Positions 18,301 to 26,844 of a stretch of 64,000 nt of DNA are shown here, piece by piece. The position numbers and the translations under genes are program-made. How positions within the stretch are numbered: position 1 is the first letter of the stretch; each line of letters begins with the position of its first letter. This DNA comes from Dyadobacter jiangsuensis (lineage in GTDB: Bacteria > Bacteroidota > Bacteroidia > Cytophagales > Spirosomataceae), in the NCBI RefSeq assembly GCF_003014695.1, contig NZ_PYAS01000003.1:186001-250000 (forward strand). The letters run 5' to 3'. The notes beneath the pieces are model-generated. The model did no database searches and was not told where the DNA came from. It was given only the letters and a program-made list of their open reading frames with translations.

Positions 18301-20622
18301 GTTGATGCGAACAGCGGCAACAATTCCCAATATCCGACTTACCTGGACGCGACCTATAACCTTGCGGGTTACCACGCCGAAAGCGATGAAATCATGTTGT
18401 CGTTCCGGTATCGGCTCTACGCCGCTACCTGGCCCGCCTGGCCTTTGCGCGTATTCATTCGTGCGAAAGATACCGATCCCTGGATAGAGGCGCTGGAAAG
18501 CACGGTTGTTCCGTATTTCACCAAAAACAACAACTACTGGCTCATGTCGATCGGGGTGAGCGATTTGTTGAAAAGGAATGCAAAGGATTTCAGTACCAGT
18601 TTTCAGGTGAGGTGGGAGCAGAGTTTCAGGTATCCCGCGCAGACAGACGGTTCGACGATCGACGATATCCGCCTCTACACGACCAACAGCGATATGCAGG
18701 TCACGCGGGTGAGTGCATTGGCTATCCCTTCCTGCGATGCCAATGGGTATCAGGAATATAGCATGCTCATCAAAAACAACGGCAGCGAAGATAGCTACCG
18801 GGTGCCTTTCGATGCATTGATCAACGACCAGTTGGCCTATCAGGGATATGTGCCGGTGGTGAGGGCTGGCGCCGATACGCTTTTTACCTTCAATTTTTCT
18901 TCGACGCTGTTCATGAACACCGACCGGAATATAAAAGTCAGAGCCAGAAAGGCATTTGACAAGAATGCAGGGAATGATATTGCGGGCACAACAGCGAAAG
19001 CTGCCCAGGTTATTTCCAGCTTTCCCTACCTCGAAGATTTTGAAAATGGCGCTGGCGGGTGGTACCTGACCGAAACGAGCCCCTTGTGGGTATTCGGTAC
19101 GCCTAATTCCGGCAAGGTGACGGCCGCCGCGAGTGGCAGCAATGCGTGGACGACTAACCTCGGCGGTGCGCGTTCCGGCGAGACCATATCCTATTTGTAT
19201 TCGCCTTGCTTTGCCATGAGCGGCATGGGCCAGCCTTCGTTGAGTTTCAGCACGTCGATCGATCTTGCAGCTTGTGCGGGCGGTGCTTGTGACGTGGCCT
19301 ATGTGGAATACAATGTAAGCGGAAATACCTGGATGCGCCTGGGGGCGATCAATAGCGGTACCAACTGGTATAACGTGCAGCCGGAGGGTTCGGACGTGTG
19401 GAACGTGCAGGACTATACCAGATGGCATGTAGCCACAGTGCCGATACCGAATTATTTTCCGGGCGGCTATGTCCGTTTCCGCTTTGTGATCAAGAGCAAA
19501 TCGGCTGCCGGCCGGGCTGGTATCGCGATTGACGATATTCATATTTATGATTCGCAGGCAATCGTATATGTCAATGCGTTGCAGGATAACCCGGACGCAT
19601 CTGCAAATGTGCAGGGAGATGATTGGGTCCCCTTCAAGCTGCATAATTCTCTGGTGGCGGCGGTTCATCCACACGGACAGTCGCTCGGGCAGGTTTCGGT
19701 GAAGGCTTACCAGGACAATGGGCCCATGCGAATTGAAAACAAGCTTTACTATCTGGGCAGGAGTTTTACAATTTCGGCATCTCAGCCCGACTTTGCCCGG
19801 CCGGTGGGCGTACGCCTTTACATTACGGATGAAGAAAGTGAAAGGCTCATTTCGGCACCCGGGAAAGAAGGCATTGTCAAACCTGCTTCGGCCTATGACC
19901 TGACGGTAACCAAGTACTCGGGGAGCAATGAGGACGGCGATTTGACGAATGACGGTAGTGTGGCCTGGACTTTCTATCCTAAAAACGCCGTGAGAAAAGT
20001 GCCTTATGCGCAGGGGTACTATCTGGAATTTACGGTGAAAAGCTTTTCCGAGTTCTGGTTTGCGAAGGATTTTATCGGGTTCGGGACACCGTTGCCGGTG
20101 CGGCTTGCCAGCTTTTCGGCCACACAGGTCGAAAATAGCACGCATCTCGAATGGCGTACAGCGGAAGAGGAAAATGTAAGCCATTTTGAAATACAAAGAA
20201 GCCCGGACGCGCGCGCCTGGACTTCGCTGCCCGTGAACACGCCGGCGATAGGCGAGGGCGGACACATTTACGAGGCCATCGACGCCTCGCCATTGGCAGG
20301 AGTCGCTTACTACCGGCTGAAAATGGTCGACCTGGACCAGACTTTCGCTTACAGTCAGATCGTTTCGGTCGATTTTGCCGGCACGGGAAACAATCCGGTG
20401 GTGCTGTTCCCAAATCCTGTGACGGATAAGCTGTACATCCGGAGCGGCAACAGGCGATTTTCGAAAGTTCAATTGCATTCACTTTCAGGAGTGCAGCTGT
20501 ATACTTCCGCTGAAAATCAGTCGGTGGTGGATGTCGGCAGGCTGACTTCCGGAGTGCATTGGGTTACCATTCATTATGCCGATGGTTCGCAAAGCAGCCA
20601 CAAGATTGTGATCGTGCATTAA
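15301..20622 (+). CDS. Very large secreted subtilisin-like (S8) protease with T9SS sorting tail
   Basis: This is 1773 residues from the ATG at 15301, which gives a clean signal peptide ending T-A-Q near residue 25 (an in-frame TTG at 15277 would spoil it). The S8 catalytic triad is complete: Asp251 in G-D-S-G-Y, His279 in H-G-V-H-V-A-G-T, and Ser447 in G-T-S-M-A-A-P, with the oxyanion Asn in A-A-G-N-S-G near 366. A beta-sandwich pro-protein-convertase-like domain follows, then an Ig-like and a fibronectin-III-like segment (about 640-830). Two MAM/jelly-roll-like regions with acidic and aromatic strands (about 940-1130 and 1240-1420) come next. The last 80 residues are a type A T9SS domain (F-P-N-P-V-T-D-K-L-Y... 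V-I-V-H). It should be exported through T9SS and anchored or released at the surface. No operon partner is seen. Confidence 0.92.
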   Translation: MCSLKYRCVLVVVLLVQHLTNVTAQENRAYNLYLKSGTITPVPVIELVRKQPSSVLRAAADEEDKFVIIQFFGIPSDPVIDQLKNVGITLLDYIPENAYAALVHGDPARDVLQAAGVRALLELQPEQKVQPALLGPNLPPHAVHEGGKVDVRISYVRTWSVDSVRAALDKQGSSLLSDALSSYQIVEARVPADGLLALAGQPWVQYIEVVPPPDEPLNDKSEAGTRANVLASLLPGQRQLTGEGVVIGIGDSGYLLEHIDVATKLISYNPESSYWHGVHVAGTAAGGGIMNEKYKGYAPGASLIKRSNSEIWKQASNLVRDFGLVVTNNSYGGSVCPDYGSYTFDSYILDRQAADLPSLQHVFAAGNSGLEAPCEGVVAGFGNVIGGSASSKNVLSIGRTGVGSLIIASSSKGPTRDGRIKPEIVAPGTSIVSTLPGNAYQAASGTSMAAPAVTGGLALLYQRYRQLNGGNNPRNALMKALLCNGATEKGLAGPDFTYGFGMMNLLRSVSMLEKGQYFNGSVVNQGKNGYEISVPSNTALVKIMLYWNDPAPAVFTGKTLVNDLDLTVALSGGKDIQPSFPRAANPNAAAEPGVDSVNNVEQIVLEGPAAGTYVVNVAGRKVPSGPQEYFVVYDIIETSAVLTYPVGGERFTKGDVIDIYWDSYGHAGSTFSVAYSLNDGASWTNLNTSVPAGTNQLSWTVPDAFTTTAKVRITQNSTGVVKESAAFTIMGIPVITLSTNQCESYAAVQWTAVSGATDYEVMRLRGNEMRPVATTTELKYVLSGLSRDSTYYISVRARKNGVPGRRAVAISRKPDSGTCEGIISDGDLAVDAIVSPSGSGRMLTSTSLGEFQLVKIRLRNFDDQPVIQSFQVGYAVGSGAVHWETVSLDVTANGYLDYTFIESIDMRNAGSYPLTVTVKMDGDQVAGNNQKSVLIRQLANAPVSLPFTDDLESLQSAEMNVAAMGIGGADRYDFSQERDLGRLRTMVDPGLAYSGTKAFTVDANSGNNSQYPTYLDATYNLAGYHAESDEIMLSFRYRLYAATWPAWPLRVFIRAKDTDPWIEALESTVVPYFTKNNNYWLMSIGVSDLLKRNAKDFSTSFQVRWEQSFRYPAQTDGSTIDDIRLYTTNSDMQVTRVSALAIPSCDANGYQEYSMLIKNNGSEDSYRVPFDALINDQLAYQGYVPVVRAGADTLFTFNFSSTLFMNTDRNIKVRARKAFDKNAGNDIAGTTAKAAQVISSFPYLEDFENGAGGWYLTETSPLWVFGTPNSGKVTAAASGSNAWTTNLGGARSGETISYLYSPCFAMSGMGQPSLSFSTSIDLAACAGGACDVAYVEYNVSGNTWMRLGAINSGTNWYNVQPEGSDVWNVQDYTRWHVATVPIPNYFPGGYVRFRFVIKSKSAAGRAGIAIDDIHIYDSQAIVYVNALQDNPDASANVQGDDWVPFKLHNSLVAAVHPHGQSLGQVSVKAYQDNGPMRIENKLYYLGRSFTISASQPDFARPVGVRLYITDEESERLISAPGKEGIVKPASAYDLTVTKYSGSNEDGDLTNDGSVAWTFYPKNAVRKVPYAQGYYLEFTVKSFSEFWFAKDFIGFGTPLPVRLASFSATQVENSTHLEWRTAEEENVSHFEIQRSPDARAWTSLPVNTPAIGEGGHIYEAIDASPLAGVAYYRLKMVDLDQTFAYSQIVSVDFAGTGNNPVVLFPNPVTDKLYIRSGNRRFSKVQLHSLSGVQLYTSAENQSVVDVGRLTSGVHWVTIHYADGSQSSHKIVIVH

Positions 20623-20703
20623 GATAGATTAACAAAAATGTGACGATCGGTTACCTGAGATTCCCGGCATATGGTTTATTTGCAAAAAAGACCATATCCT
20701 CTC

Positions 20704-22023
20704 ATGAAAATCAAACTGATCCCGATCGTCGCATTACTTTTCGCATTTTCCGCATCGGCCCAGCAAATTAATACCACCGATCTCGACCGGCTTTTTGACA
20801 CCCTCGCTACGCACAATAAATCGATGGCGAGCGTGCTGCTGACGCACAAGGGGCAGAAAGTGTACGAGCGGGCGATCGGTTATGCGGTGGTCGATAGCAC
20901 ACGGAGCATCAATGCGACACCACAAACCCGCTACCGGATCGGCTCCATTACCAAGACCTTCACCGCAACAATGATCATGCAGTTGGTCGAAGAGAAAAAG
21001 CTTGCGCTGGATACGCATTTGGATAAATATTTCCCAACCATCCCGAATGCAAGCCAGATCACGATCGAAATGATGCTGCGCCACCGGAGCGGCATCCACA
21101 ATTTTACCGATGACGAGGCTTACTGGAAACAGCAGACACAGCCCAGGACGCGAGCTGAAATGCTGGCTGTTTTTGGCAAATATAAACCCGACTTCGTTCC
21201 CGACGCAGAGGCAAAGTACAGCAATACCGGTTATATTCTTCTGGGATACATCATTGAGGATGTGACTAAAAAGTCCTACGAAAAGAACCTTCAGGAGCGG
21301 ATTCTTTCACGTATTGGCTTGAAAAACACCAGTTTTGGTGGGAAGGTCGACCCGGCCCGTGGCGATGCCTATTCCTATTCGTTTGCGAAGCGCTGGGAAA
21401 AGCGGGAAGAAACCGATTTGAGTCAACCGGCAGGTGCAGGGGCCATTGTTTCTACCCCAGGCGATGTGTTAACGTTCATGGATGCACTTTTCAATGGTAA
21501 GCTGGTGTCGCAGCAGAGCCTGATCCAGATGACGAAGATCGTCGACATATTTGGAATAGGACTGGTTCCGACCCCTTTTTATCAGAAAAAGGGATATGGC
21601 CATACCGGCGGCCTGGACGGTTTTCAGACAGTTGTGGCTTACTTTCCCGGTGATAGCCTGGCGGGTGCTGTTTTCTCGAATGGGGTTGATTATCCATTAA
21701 ACGATATCCTGATCGCCATGCTTAGCGCCTATTATAAAGTACCGGTTGTTATCCCCGACTTCAATGCCATGCAGGTGAGCGCGGAGGAGGCCGAGCAGTA
21801 CCTGGGCGTTTACGAGAGCAAGCAGATCCCGTTGAAAGTGACGATCACCCATAAGGACAATAAGCTGTTCTTTCAACCCACCGGTCAGCCTACATTTCTC
21901 CTGTCGCCCGTCAAAAAGGATACATTTAAGATCGATGCGGTCGGTGTAACGATGGAGTTTCGGCCGGAGCAAAAAGAAGCGACTATTACACAGGCTGGAC
22001 AAGCGTATCTGTTTACTAAGTGA
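20704..22023 (+). CDS. Secreted serine beta-lactamase-like hydrolase (class C / DD-peptidase fold)
   Basis: This is 439 residues from the ATG at 20704, giving a signal peptide ending S-A-S-A-Q (residue 20); the ORF stays open upstream to 20671. It has S-I-T-K (Ser81-Lys84), the nucleophile motif S-x-x-K, then Y-S-N (near 174) and H-T-G-G (near 300) in place of K-T-G. This is the triad of the AmpC/esterase/D-aminopeptidase superfamily. The last 100 residues form a small separate domain of the type found after this fold in many Bacteroidota serine hydrolases. The substrate (peptidoglycan peptide, ester or D-peptide) is not evident. It precedes the biosynthetic operon at 22119 by 95 bases on the same strand, but its secreted nature argues against a shared pathway. 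Confidence 0.88.
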   Translation: MKIKLIPIVALLFAFSASAQQINTTDLDRLFDTLATHNKSMASVLLTHKGQKVYERAIGYAVVDSTRSINATPQTRYRIGSITKTFTATMIMQLVEEKKLALDTHLDKYFPTIPNASQITIEMMLRHRSGIHNFTDDEAYWKQQTQPRTRAEMLAVFGKYKPDFVPDAEAKYSNTGYILLGYIIEDVTKKSYEKNLQERILSRIGLKNTSFGGKVDPARGDAYSYSFAKRWEKREETDLSQPAGAGAIVSTPGDVLTFMDALFNGKLVSQQSLIQMTKIVDIFGIGLVPTPFYQKKGYGHTGGLDGFQTVVAYFPGDSLAGAVFSNGVDYPLNDILIAMLSAYYKVPVVIPDFNAMQVSAEEAEQYLGVYESKQIPLKVTITHKDNKLFFQPTGQPTFLLSPVKKDTFKIDAVGVTMEFRPEQKEATITQAGQAYLFTK

Positions 22024-22118
22024 GGGTATGATAGGTATGTGAAATTTAGTATGTTAGCGGTTGCCAATGGATATGCCTGTTGGTGCAAGCCCTTTGCTAT
22101 CAATTACTTGTCTATCCT

Positions 22119-23396
22119 ATGTCTTCAACCAGTGAAACTACGAAAAAGGCGCTCCACGCAATGAGCGCCCTGCAAGACCTTGAACAGCTTCTGGACGAGA
22201 TCAAAAATAAGCCGTTAAGTAAATCGCTGCCCGAAACTTTACCCTCCGAAATACCGGTATCGGTCGAGGGGATCAGGAAGCGGCTGGCATTTCTTCTGGA
22301 AAAAACGGACCATGATTTCCCCTATCTGAGCGGAAAGCAGCAGTTTTCGGATGTTTCAAGGCTGGAAGGGAATATCGAGAACTATATCGGAATGTCGATG
22401 GTACCCACTGGAGTGATCGGCCCGGTGTCGGTGCTCGGGTCCATGGCGAAAGGCGACTTTTACATACCGCTGGCAACGAGCGAGGGCAGCTTGCTCGCGT
22501 CGTACCACCGCGGTGCGCGCGCATGTTACCTGGCAGGAGGCGCAACGTCGGTGTGTCTGATCGACGGAGTGCAGCGCTCGCCGGTTTTTAAGTTTGATAA
22601 CCTGGGCAACCTCGGCACTTTTCTGGTCTGGATCATTAGTCAGCTCGAAGAATTCCGCCGCATTACCGAGTCGGCCAGCCGCTACGCGAAGCTGATCGAC
22701 ATGAAATCCAATATTGAAGGCAACCACCTTATTCTCACATTCGAATATCATACGGGCGATGCATCCGGGCAGAACATGGTGACGATCTGTACCGACGCCA
22801 TTTGCCGGTACATCATTCAAAATGCACCGGTACAGCCGAAGTTCTGGTTTATCGAAAGCAATTTTTCAGGCGATAAAAAGGCGACTTCGCAGTCGTTCGC
22901 AAATGTGCGGGGCAAGAAGGTCACTGCCGAAATCACACTCTCGCAAAAAATCGTACACGACGTACTCAAAACGAGTCCGGAACACATGGCGGAATACTGG
23001 CGATCGTCGACGATCGGCACCATTCAAAGCGGCTCCATCGGTGCGCAGGGGCATTATGCCAACGGCCTCACGGCATTGTTCATTGCCACCGGTCAGGATG
23101 TGGCCTGCGTTTCGGAGGCTTCGGTCGGCATTACACGCATGGAACTTACGGCAGACGGCGACCTGTATGTGTCGGTCACGCTGCCCAATCTGATCGTCGG
23201 GACGGTCGGCGGCGGAACTGCACTCCCCACTCAAAAAGAATGCCTCGAACTGATCGGCTGCGCCGGTGCCGGCAAAACCCGGAAGTTTGCCGAAATATGC
23301 GGCGCATTGGTACTCGCGGGCGAAATATCCATTGCGGCGGCGCTTTCGGCGGGCCGGTTCACAGCCGCACACCAGAAATTCGGCCGTAAAAGATGA
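22119..23396 (+). CDS. Hydroxymethylglutaryl-CoA reductase (class I-like)
   Basis: This is 425 residues from the ATG at 22119; an in-frame TTG at 22080 is less likely. HMG-CoA reductase converts HMG-CoA to mevalonate with NAD(P)H, the committed step of mevalonate-type isoprenoid synthesis. The catalytic set is visible: Glu122 in A-T-S-E-G-S, Lys in S-G-D-K-K (253/254), Asp327 in T-G-Q-D-V-A and His418 in A-A-H-Q-K-F. The stretch V-G-T-V-G-G-G-T-x-L-P-T-Q and the C-terminal layout resemble class I (eukaryote/archaea-type) enzymes more than the short class II bacterial ones; the class is my inference. An ATGA overlap couples it to the UbiA gene. No other mevalonate gene is in the window, so this may be a pathway-specific copy that raises isoprenoid supply for the operon. 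Confidence 0.93.
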   Translation: MSSTSETTKKALHAMSALQDLEQLLDEIKNKPLSKSLPETLPSEIPVSVEGIRKRLAFLLEKTDHDFPYLSGKQQFSDVSRLEGNIENYIGMSMVPTGVIGPVSVLGSMAKGDFYIPLATSEGSLLASYHRGARACYLAGGATSVCLIDGVQRSPVFKFDNLGNLGTFLVWIISQLEEFRRITESASRYAKLIDMKSNIEGNHLILTFEYHTGDASGQNMVTICTDAICRYIIQNAPVQPKFWFIESNFSGDKKATSQSFANVRGKKVTAEITLSQKIVHDVLKTSPEHMAEYWRSSTIGTIQSGSIGAQGHYANGLTALFIATGQDVACVSEASVGITRMELTADGDLYVSVTLPNLIVGTVGGGTALPTQKECLELIGCAGAGKTRKFAEICGALVLAGEISIAAALSAGRFTAAHQKFGRKR

Positions 23397-24364
23397 ATCT
23401 ACCGGCCCAGGGAAATGCATTCAGCAATGCCGGGGAGAACAACGCACCGTTTTTCCGCCGGTTTTATATTTACCAAAAAGAGCGGTTTCCGCTGCTGGGG
23501 CATGGCTTGCTCGTGGCGGCATTCAGCTTCTCGGCGATTTCCTATTCGCGGATATGCCGGGGCGCTGAGGGATTTGTAGATATTAAAACATTCGCAGTCG
23601 GGATTTTTACGACCATATCCCTTTTCCTGCTGGTCAGGATATTCGACGAGTTCAAGGACGCGGAAGATGACGCCCGTTTCCGTAAAGAGCTGCCCATTCC
23701 CCGCGGACTCGTCACATTCCGCGAGTTGGCGGTAACGGGTATCGTGGTCGCTATTGCGCAAATCCTCGTGAACCTGGTTTTCTTCCCCAAAATGCTTTGG
23801 ATCTATGCGGTGGTCATCGGGTACCTGTCGCTGATGGGGAAAGAGTTTTTTGTGGCCGAGTGGCTCAAAAAGCATCAGTTCTGGTATGTCACATCCCATA
23901 TGTTCATTATCCCGCTCGTTGATATTTATGCCAGCGGCCTCGATTGGCTCCTGGCCGGCCAGAAGGCGCCCGAAGGCCTGTTTTTCTTTTTTGCCGTATC
24001 TTATATGAATGGTATTGTGCTGGAAGTAGGCCGCAAGATCCGCGCCCCGCAACAGGAATCGGAAGGAGTGCTTACCTACACTTCCATGCTGGGGGTGCCC
24101 AGGGCCATTGGTTTGTGGCTTGCCGTGTTAGCGGTAACCCTGTTGCTCAGCATGGCCGCTTCGGTATTTGCAGGTTATGGGTACGTGGTGCTGGCGGTTT
24201 TGGGTGTTGTATTTCTCGTTTGCGCCTTGCCGGCCATACTGTTTTGGAAGGCCAGGACGACAAAACAATCAAAAATGATCGAATATGCGTCGGCGCTTTG
24301 GACGATCGCTATGTACCTTACGCTGGGTGCCGGGCCGATGATCTCAAAATTGCTATTCCATTGA
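23393..24364 (+). CDS. UbiA-family membrane prenyltransferase
   Basis: This 323-residue integral membrane protein has about eight to nine hydrophobic helices. The first Asp-rich motif is D-E-F-K-D-A-E-D-D (85-93), matching the N/D-D-x-x-D-x-x-x-D diphosphate-magnesium site of UbiA enzymes. The second site is E-V-G-R-K-I-R-A-P-Q-Q-E (211-222), an E/R/K variant rather than the usual D-x-x-x-D. UbiA proteins attach a prenyl diphosphate to an aromatic or other acceptor, such as glycerol phosphates or sugars, in the membrane. It overlaps the HMG-CoA reductase gene by 4 bases and the next gene by 1 base (TGATG), so it is translationally coupled on both sides. The acceptor is unknown; neighbours suggest a lipid. 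Confidence 0.85.
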   Translation: MNLPAQGNAFSNAGENNAPFFRRFYIYQKERFPLLGHGLLVAAFSFSAISYSRICRGAEGFVDIKTFAVGIFTTISLFLLVRIFDEFKDAEDDARFRKELPIPRGLVTFRELAVTGIVVAIAQILVNLVFFPKMLWIYAVVIGYLSLMGKEFFVAEWLKKHQFWYVTSHMFIIPLVDIYASGLDWLLAGQKAPEGLFFFFAVSYMNGIVLEVGRKIRAPQQESEGVLTYTSMLGVPRAIGLWLAVLAVTLLLSMAASVFAGYGYVVLAVLGVVFLVCALPAILFWKARTTKQSKMIEYASALWTIAMYLTLGAGPMISKLLFH

Positions 24365-26844
24365 TGCATTTCATTTCTGACACAGAACCCCACAAAACGA
24401 CCGGCGTCACCATTGGCGGCAAGGCAGGAAACCTGTTTCGTTTGAAGCAACTCGGCTTGCCGGTACCGCACTTTGTGGTGATCCCGTGGGAAACTTTGCG
24501 GGCGGATATTTCCGGGCCTGAACTGGTTACCGGGCTGCTGAGCGCCTTTGAAGGAACGCGCTATTTCGCGGTGCGCTCGTCAGCGGCCGGGGAAGACGGT
24601 GCGGCGTTTTCGTTTGCGGGGCAGTTTGAAAGTTACCTCGGCGTGACGCCGGATGAACTGGCTGCGCGGATTGCGGATGTCCGGCAATCGGCATTTTCGA
24701 AACGGGTAATGGCCTACCGGAAGCATCATGGGCTTTCCGATGCCGGTGGCGTGGCGGTGATTGTGCAGGAGATGGTCGACGCGGATGCGGCCGGTGTGGC
24801 ATTCGGGGCTAATCCACTGACCGGCAACCGGCAGCAGAAGGTCATTAATGCGGTGCCCGGCCTGGGCGATCGCCTGGTTTCAGGTGAGGTGAATGCCGAT
24901 GAGTTTTTGTTGGAAGGTGCTGAAATACAGTCTAATCTGGCGGATGGAAAGCAAGCCGGGCCAGCGCTTACCAATGAGCAGATTTACCGGCTCGGTCAGA
25001 TACTGGAATCGCTCGAAAAGGAGCTGGGCCACCCGCAGGACATCGAGTTTGCAGTTAGAAATGATCAGATATTTTTGCTTCAAACCAGGCCCATTACGAC
25101 ATTGAAAGCAAAGCCCGAGGGGAACTACATTCTTTGGGATAACAGTAATATCATCGAATCGTATCCAGGCGTAACCACTCCGCTGACCTTTTCTTTTATC
25201 AGCAAATCCTACGAAACGGCCTATAAGCTTTTTAGTGCCTATCTGGGTGTTAGTGAGTTGGTTATCAAAAAAAATGAAAGGGTGTTTGCCAATACGCTCG
25301 GTTTTCTGAACGGCCGGGTTTACTATAACCTCAAAACCTGGTATCATATGCTGGCCATGCTGCCGGGTTACAGTATCAATGCCCGGTACATGGAGAAAAT
25401 GATGGGGGTGAAGGAGCAATTCGATATCCCGGATTCCTACCGCTTGCCAAAAGGGAAGGCCTGGTGGAGCATTTTGAAAATGGCGGTACAAATGCTATTC
25501 CGGTTCAGAGCCTTGCCCGGGAAGCGACGGGAGTTTATGCAGCTCGTCGAGGGGACGATCAACGAATACAAGGCAATCCCTTTCGCGGAGAAAAGCGCCG
25601 ATGAACTCATGCATTTGTACCTCAACTTCGAACGCAAACTCCTGCTCGAATGGAAGGCGCCCCTGCTGAACGACTTTTTTGCGATGATCTGGTTCGGAAT
25701 GCTGCAAAAGCAATGCGGGCAGCTTTCCGGCAGTGCCAACCCGAATCTCCATAACGACCTCCTGTGCGGCAGCAACGACATTATTTCCGTGCAGCCTGTG
25801 CATCGGAGCATTGCCATTGCGGCCCGCATTGCAGCGGTTCCGGCGTTGAAGGATTTGTTTATGACAAAAAATGAGCAGGCTATCCACGAAATGCTGAGCC
25901 TGAGCAACGATCCGGAGTTCGTTGGCCTAAGAGCCGATATCGACCGCTACATCGCCGATTTCGGCGAGCGCTGCGTAGGGGAGTTGAAACTAGAAACAAT
26001 CTCGTACGGTCAGGAGCCGGCTCGGTTTATAAAAGTGCTGAAATCCTACGTGGAAACGGGCATTACCAACGCACAGTTTTCAGGTGAGCGGGAAGGCATG
26101 ATCCGCACGAACGCCCAGCGGGAAATAGCCACGCATTTGAAAGGTAAAACCATAGGCAGGTTGAAAATGCGGCTCACGCTCCACTACACGCGCGAGCTCG
26201 TGAGCGCCCGCGAAAACCTACGCTACGAGCGTACGCGCGCATTCGGGATCGTGCGGGAGATTTTTACCTTCATAGGGAAGCGGTTTTATGCCGATGGGCT
26301 CCTCACCAATGCGAGGGACGTTTTTTACCTCACGAAAGAAGAGATTTTCAGCCAGATCGAAGGCACGGCGGTGACGCAGGACGTCAAAGCGCTCGTGGCA
26401 TTGCGGCAAAAGGCTTTTCAGGGTTATCGGGAGCTGGGCCCGCTTTCGGAACGGTTTGCCACTTATGGCGTGCCGTACAACGGCAACGATTTTTTCAACA
26501 TCGACCGGGTCGAAATGCCCGAGGGCGATTTGAAAGGCATAGGATGTTCCCCTGGGCGGGTAACAGGGCGGGTGAGGGTAGTGGCCGATCCCGCGGAAGT
26601 GCCTTCACTGAACGGCGACATCCTGGTGACCACCAGTACCGACCCCGGCTGGGTTACCCTCTTTCCGGGCGCATCGGGCATTATCGTGGAGCGGGGAAGC
26701 CTGCTGAGCCATTCGGCGATCGTTTCCCGCGAAATGGGCAAGCCGTGCATTGTGGGGGTAACCGGCCTTTTAAAAAGCCTTAAAACAGGAGATGAAATTG
26801 AAATGGATGGTAGTACGGGCATAATCAGGACTATTTCCCGATGA
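24364..26844 (+). CDS. PEP-synthase / rifampin-phosphotransferase-like dikinase
   Basis: This is 826 residues. The start is taken at the ATG overlapping the UbiA stop codon; the frame is open further upstream, but the protein fold begins here. Domains in order: an N-terminal ATP-grasp / pyruvate-phosphate-dikinase N domain (about 12-250: G-G-K-A-G-N-L-x-R-L, V-R-S-S-A-A-G-E-D, ending L-L-Q-T-R-P-I-T), a roughly 400-residue central helical region unlike the PEP-binding barrel, and a C-terminal swivelling phosphohistidine domain (G-S-L-L-S-H-S-A-I-V-S-R-E, His783). This is the layout of rifampin phosphotransferase and antibiotic-pathway dikinases. They split ATP to phosphorylate the histidine and pass phosphate to a small-molecule hydroxyl, or activate a carboxylate. 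Here it probably phosphorylates or condenses an operon intermediate. Confidence 0.85.
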   Translation: MHFISDTEPHKTTGVTIGGKAGNLFRLKQLGLPVPHFVVIPWETLRADISGPELVTGLLSAFEGTRYFAVRSSAAGEDGAAFSFAGQFESYLGVTPDELAARIADVRQSAFSKRVMAYRKHHGLSDAGGVAVIVQEMVDADAAGVAFGANPLTGNRQQKVINAVPGLGDRLVSGEVNADEFLLEGAEIQSNLADGKQAGPALTNEQIYRLGQILESLEKELGHPQDIEFAVRNDQIFLLQTRPITTLKAKPEGNYILWDNSNIIESYPGVTTPLTFSFISKSYETAYKLFSAYLGVSELVIKKNERVFANTLGFLNGRVYYNLKTWYHMLAMLPGYSINARYMEKMMGVKEQFDIPDSYRLPKGKAWWSILKMAVQMLFRFRALPGKRREFMQLVEGTINEYKAIPFAEKSADELMHLYLNFERKLLLEWKAPLLNDFFAMIWFGMLQKQCGQLSGSANPNLHNDLLCGSNDIISVQPVHRSIAIAARIAAVPALKDLFMTKNEQAIHEMLSLSNDPEFVGLRADIDRYIADFGERCVGELKLETISYGQEPARFIKVLKSYVETGITNAQFSGEREGMIRTNAQREIATHLKGKTIGRLKMRLTLHYTRELVSARENLRYERTRAFGIVREIFTFIGKRFYADGLLTNARDVFYLTKEEIFSQIEGTAVTQDVKALVALRQKAFQGYRELGPLSERFATYGVPYNGNDFFNIDRVEMPEGDLKGIGCSPGRVTGRVRVVADPAEVPSLNGDILVTTSTDPGWVTLFPGASGIIVERGSLLSHSAIVSREMGKPCIVGVTGLLKSLKTGDEIEMDGSTGIIRTISR

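Noticed and set aside
18247-20478. Long open frame on the minus strand within the subtilisin gene
   Set aside because: It is exactly antisense to a well-supported T9SS protease, has no domain, and is rich in Arg and His as expected for complement-frame artefacts in GC-rich third positions.
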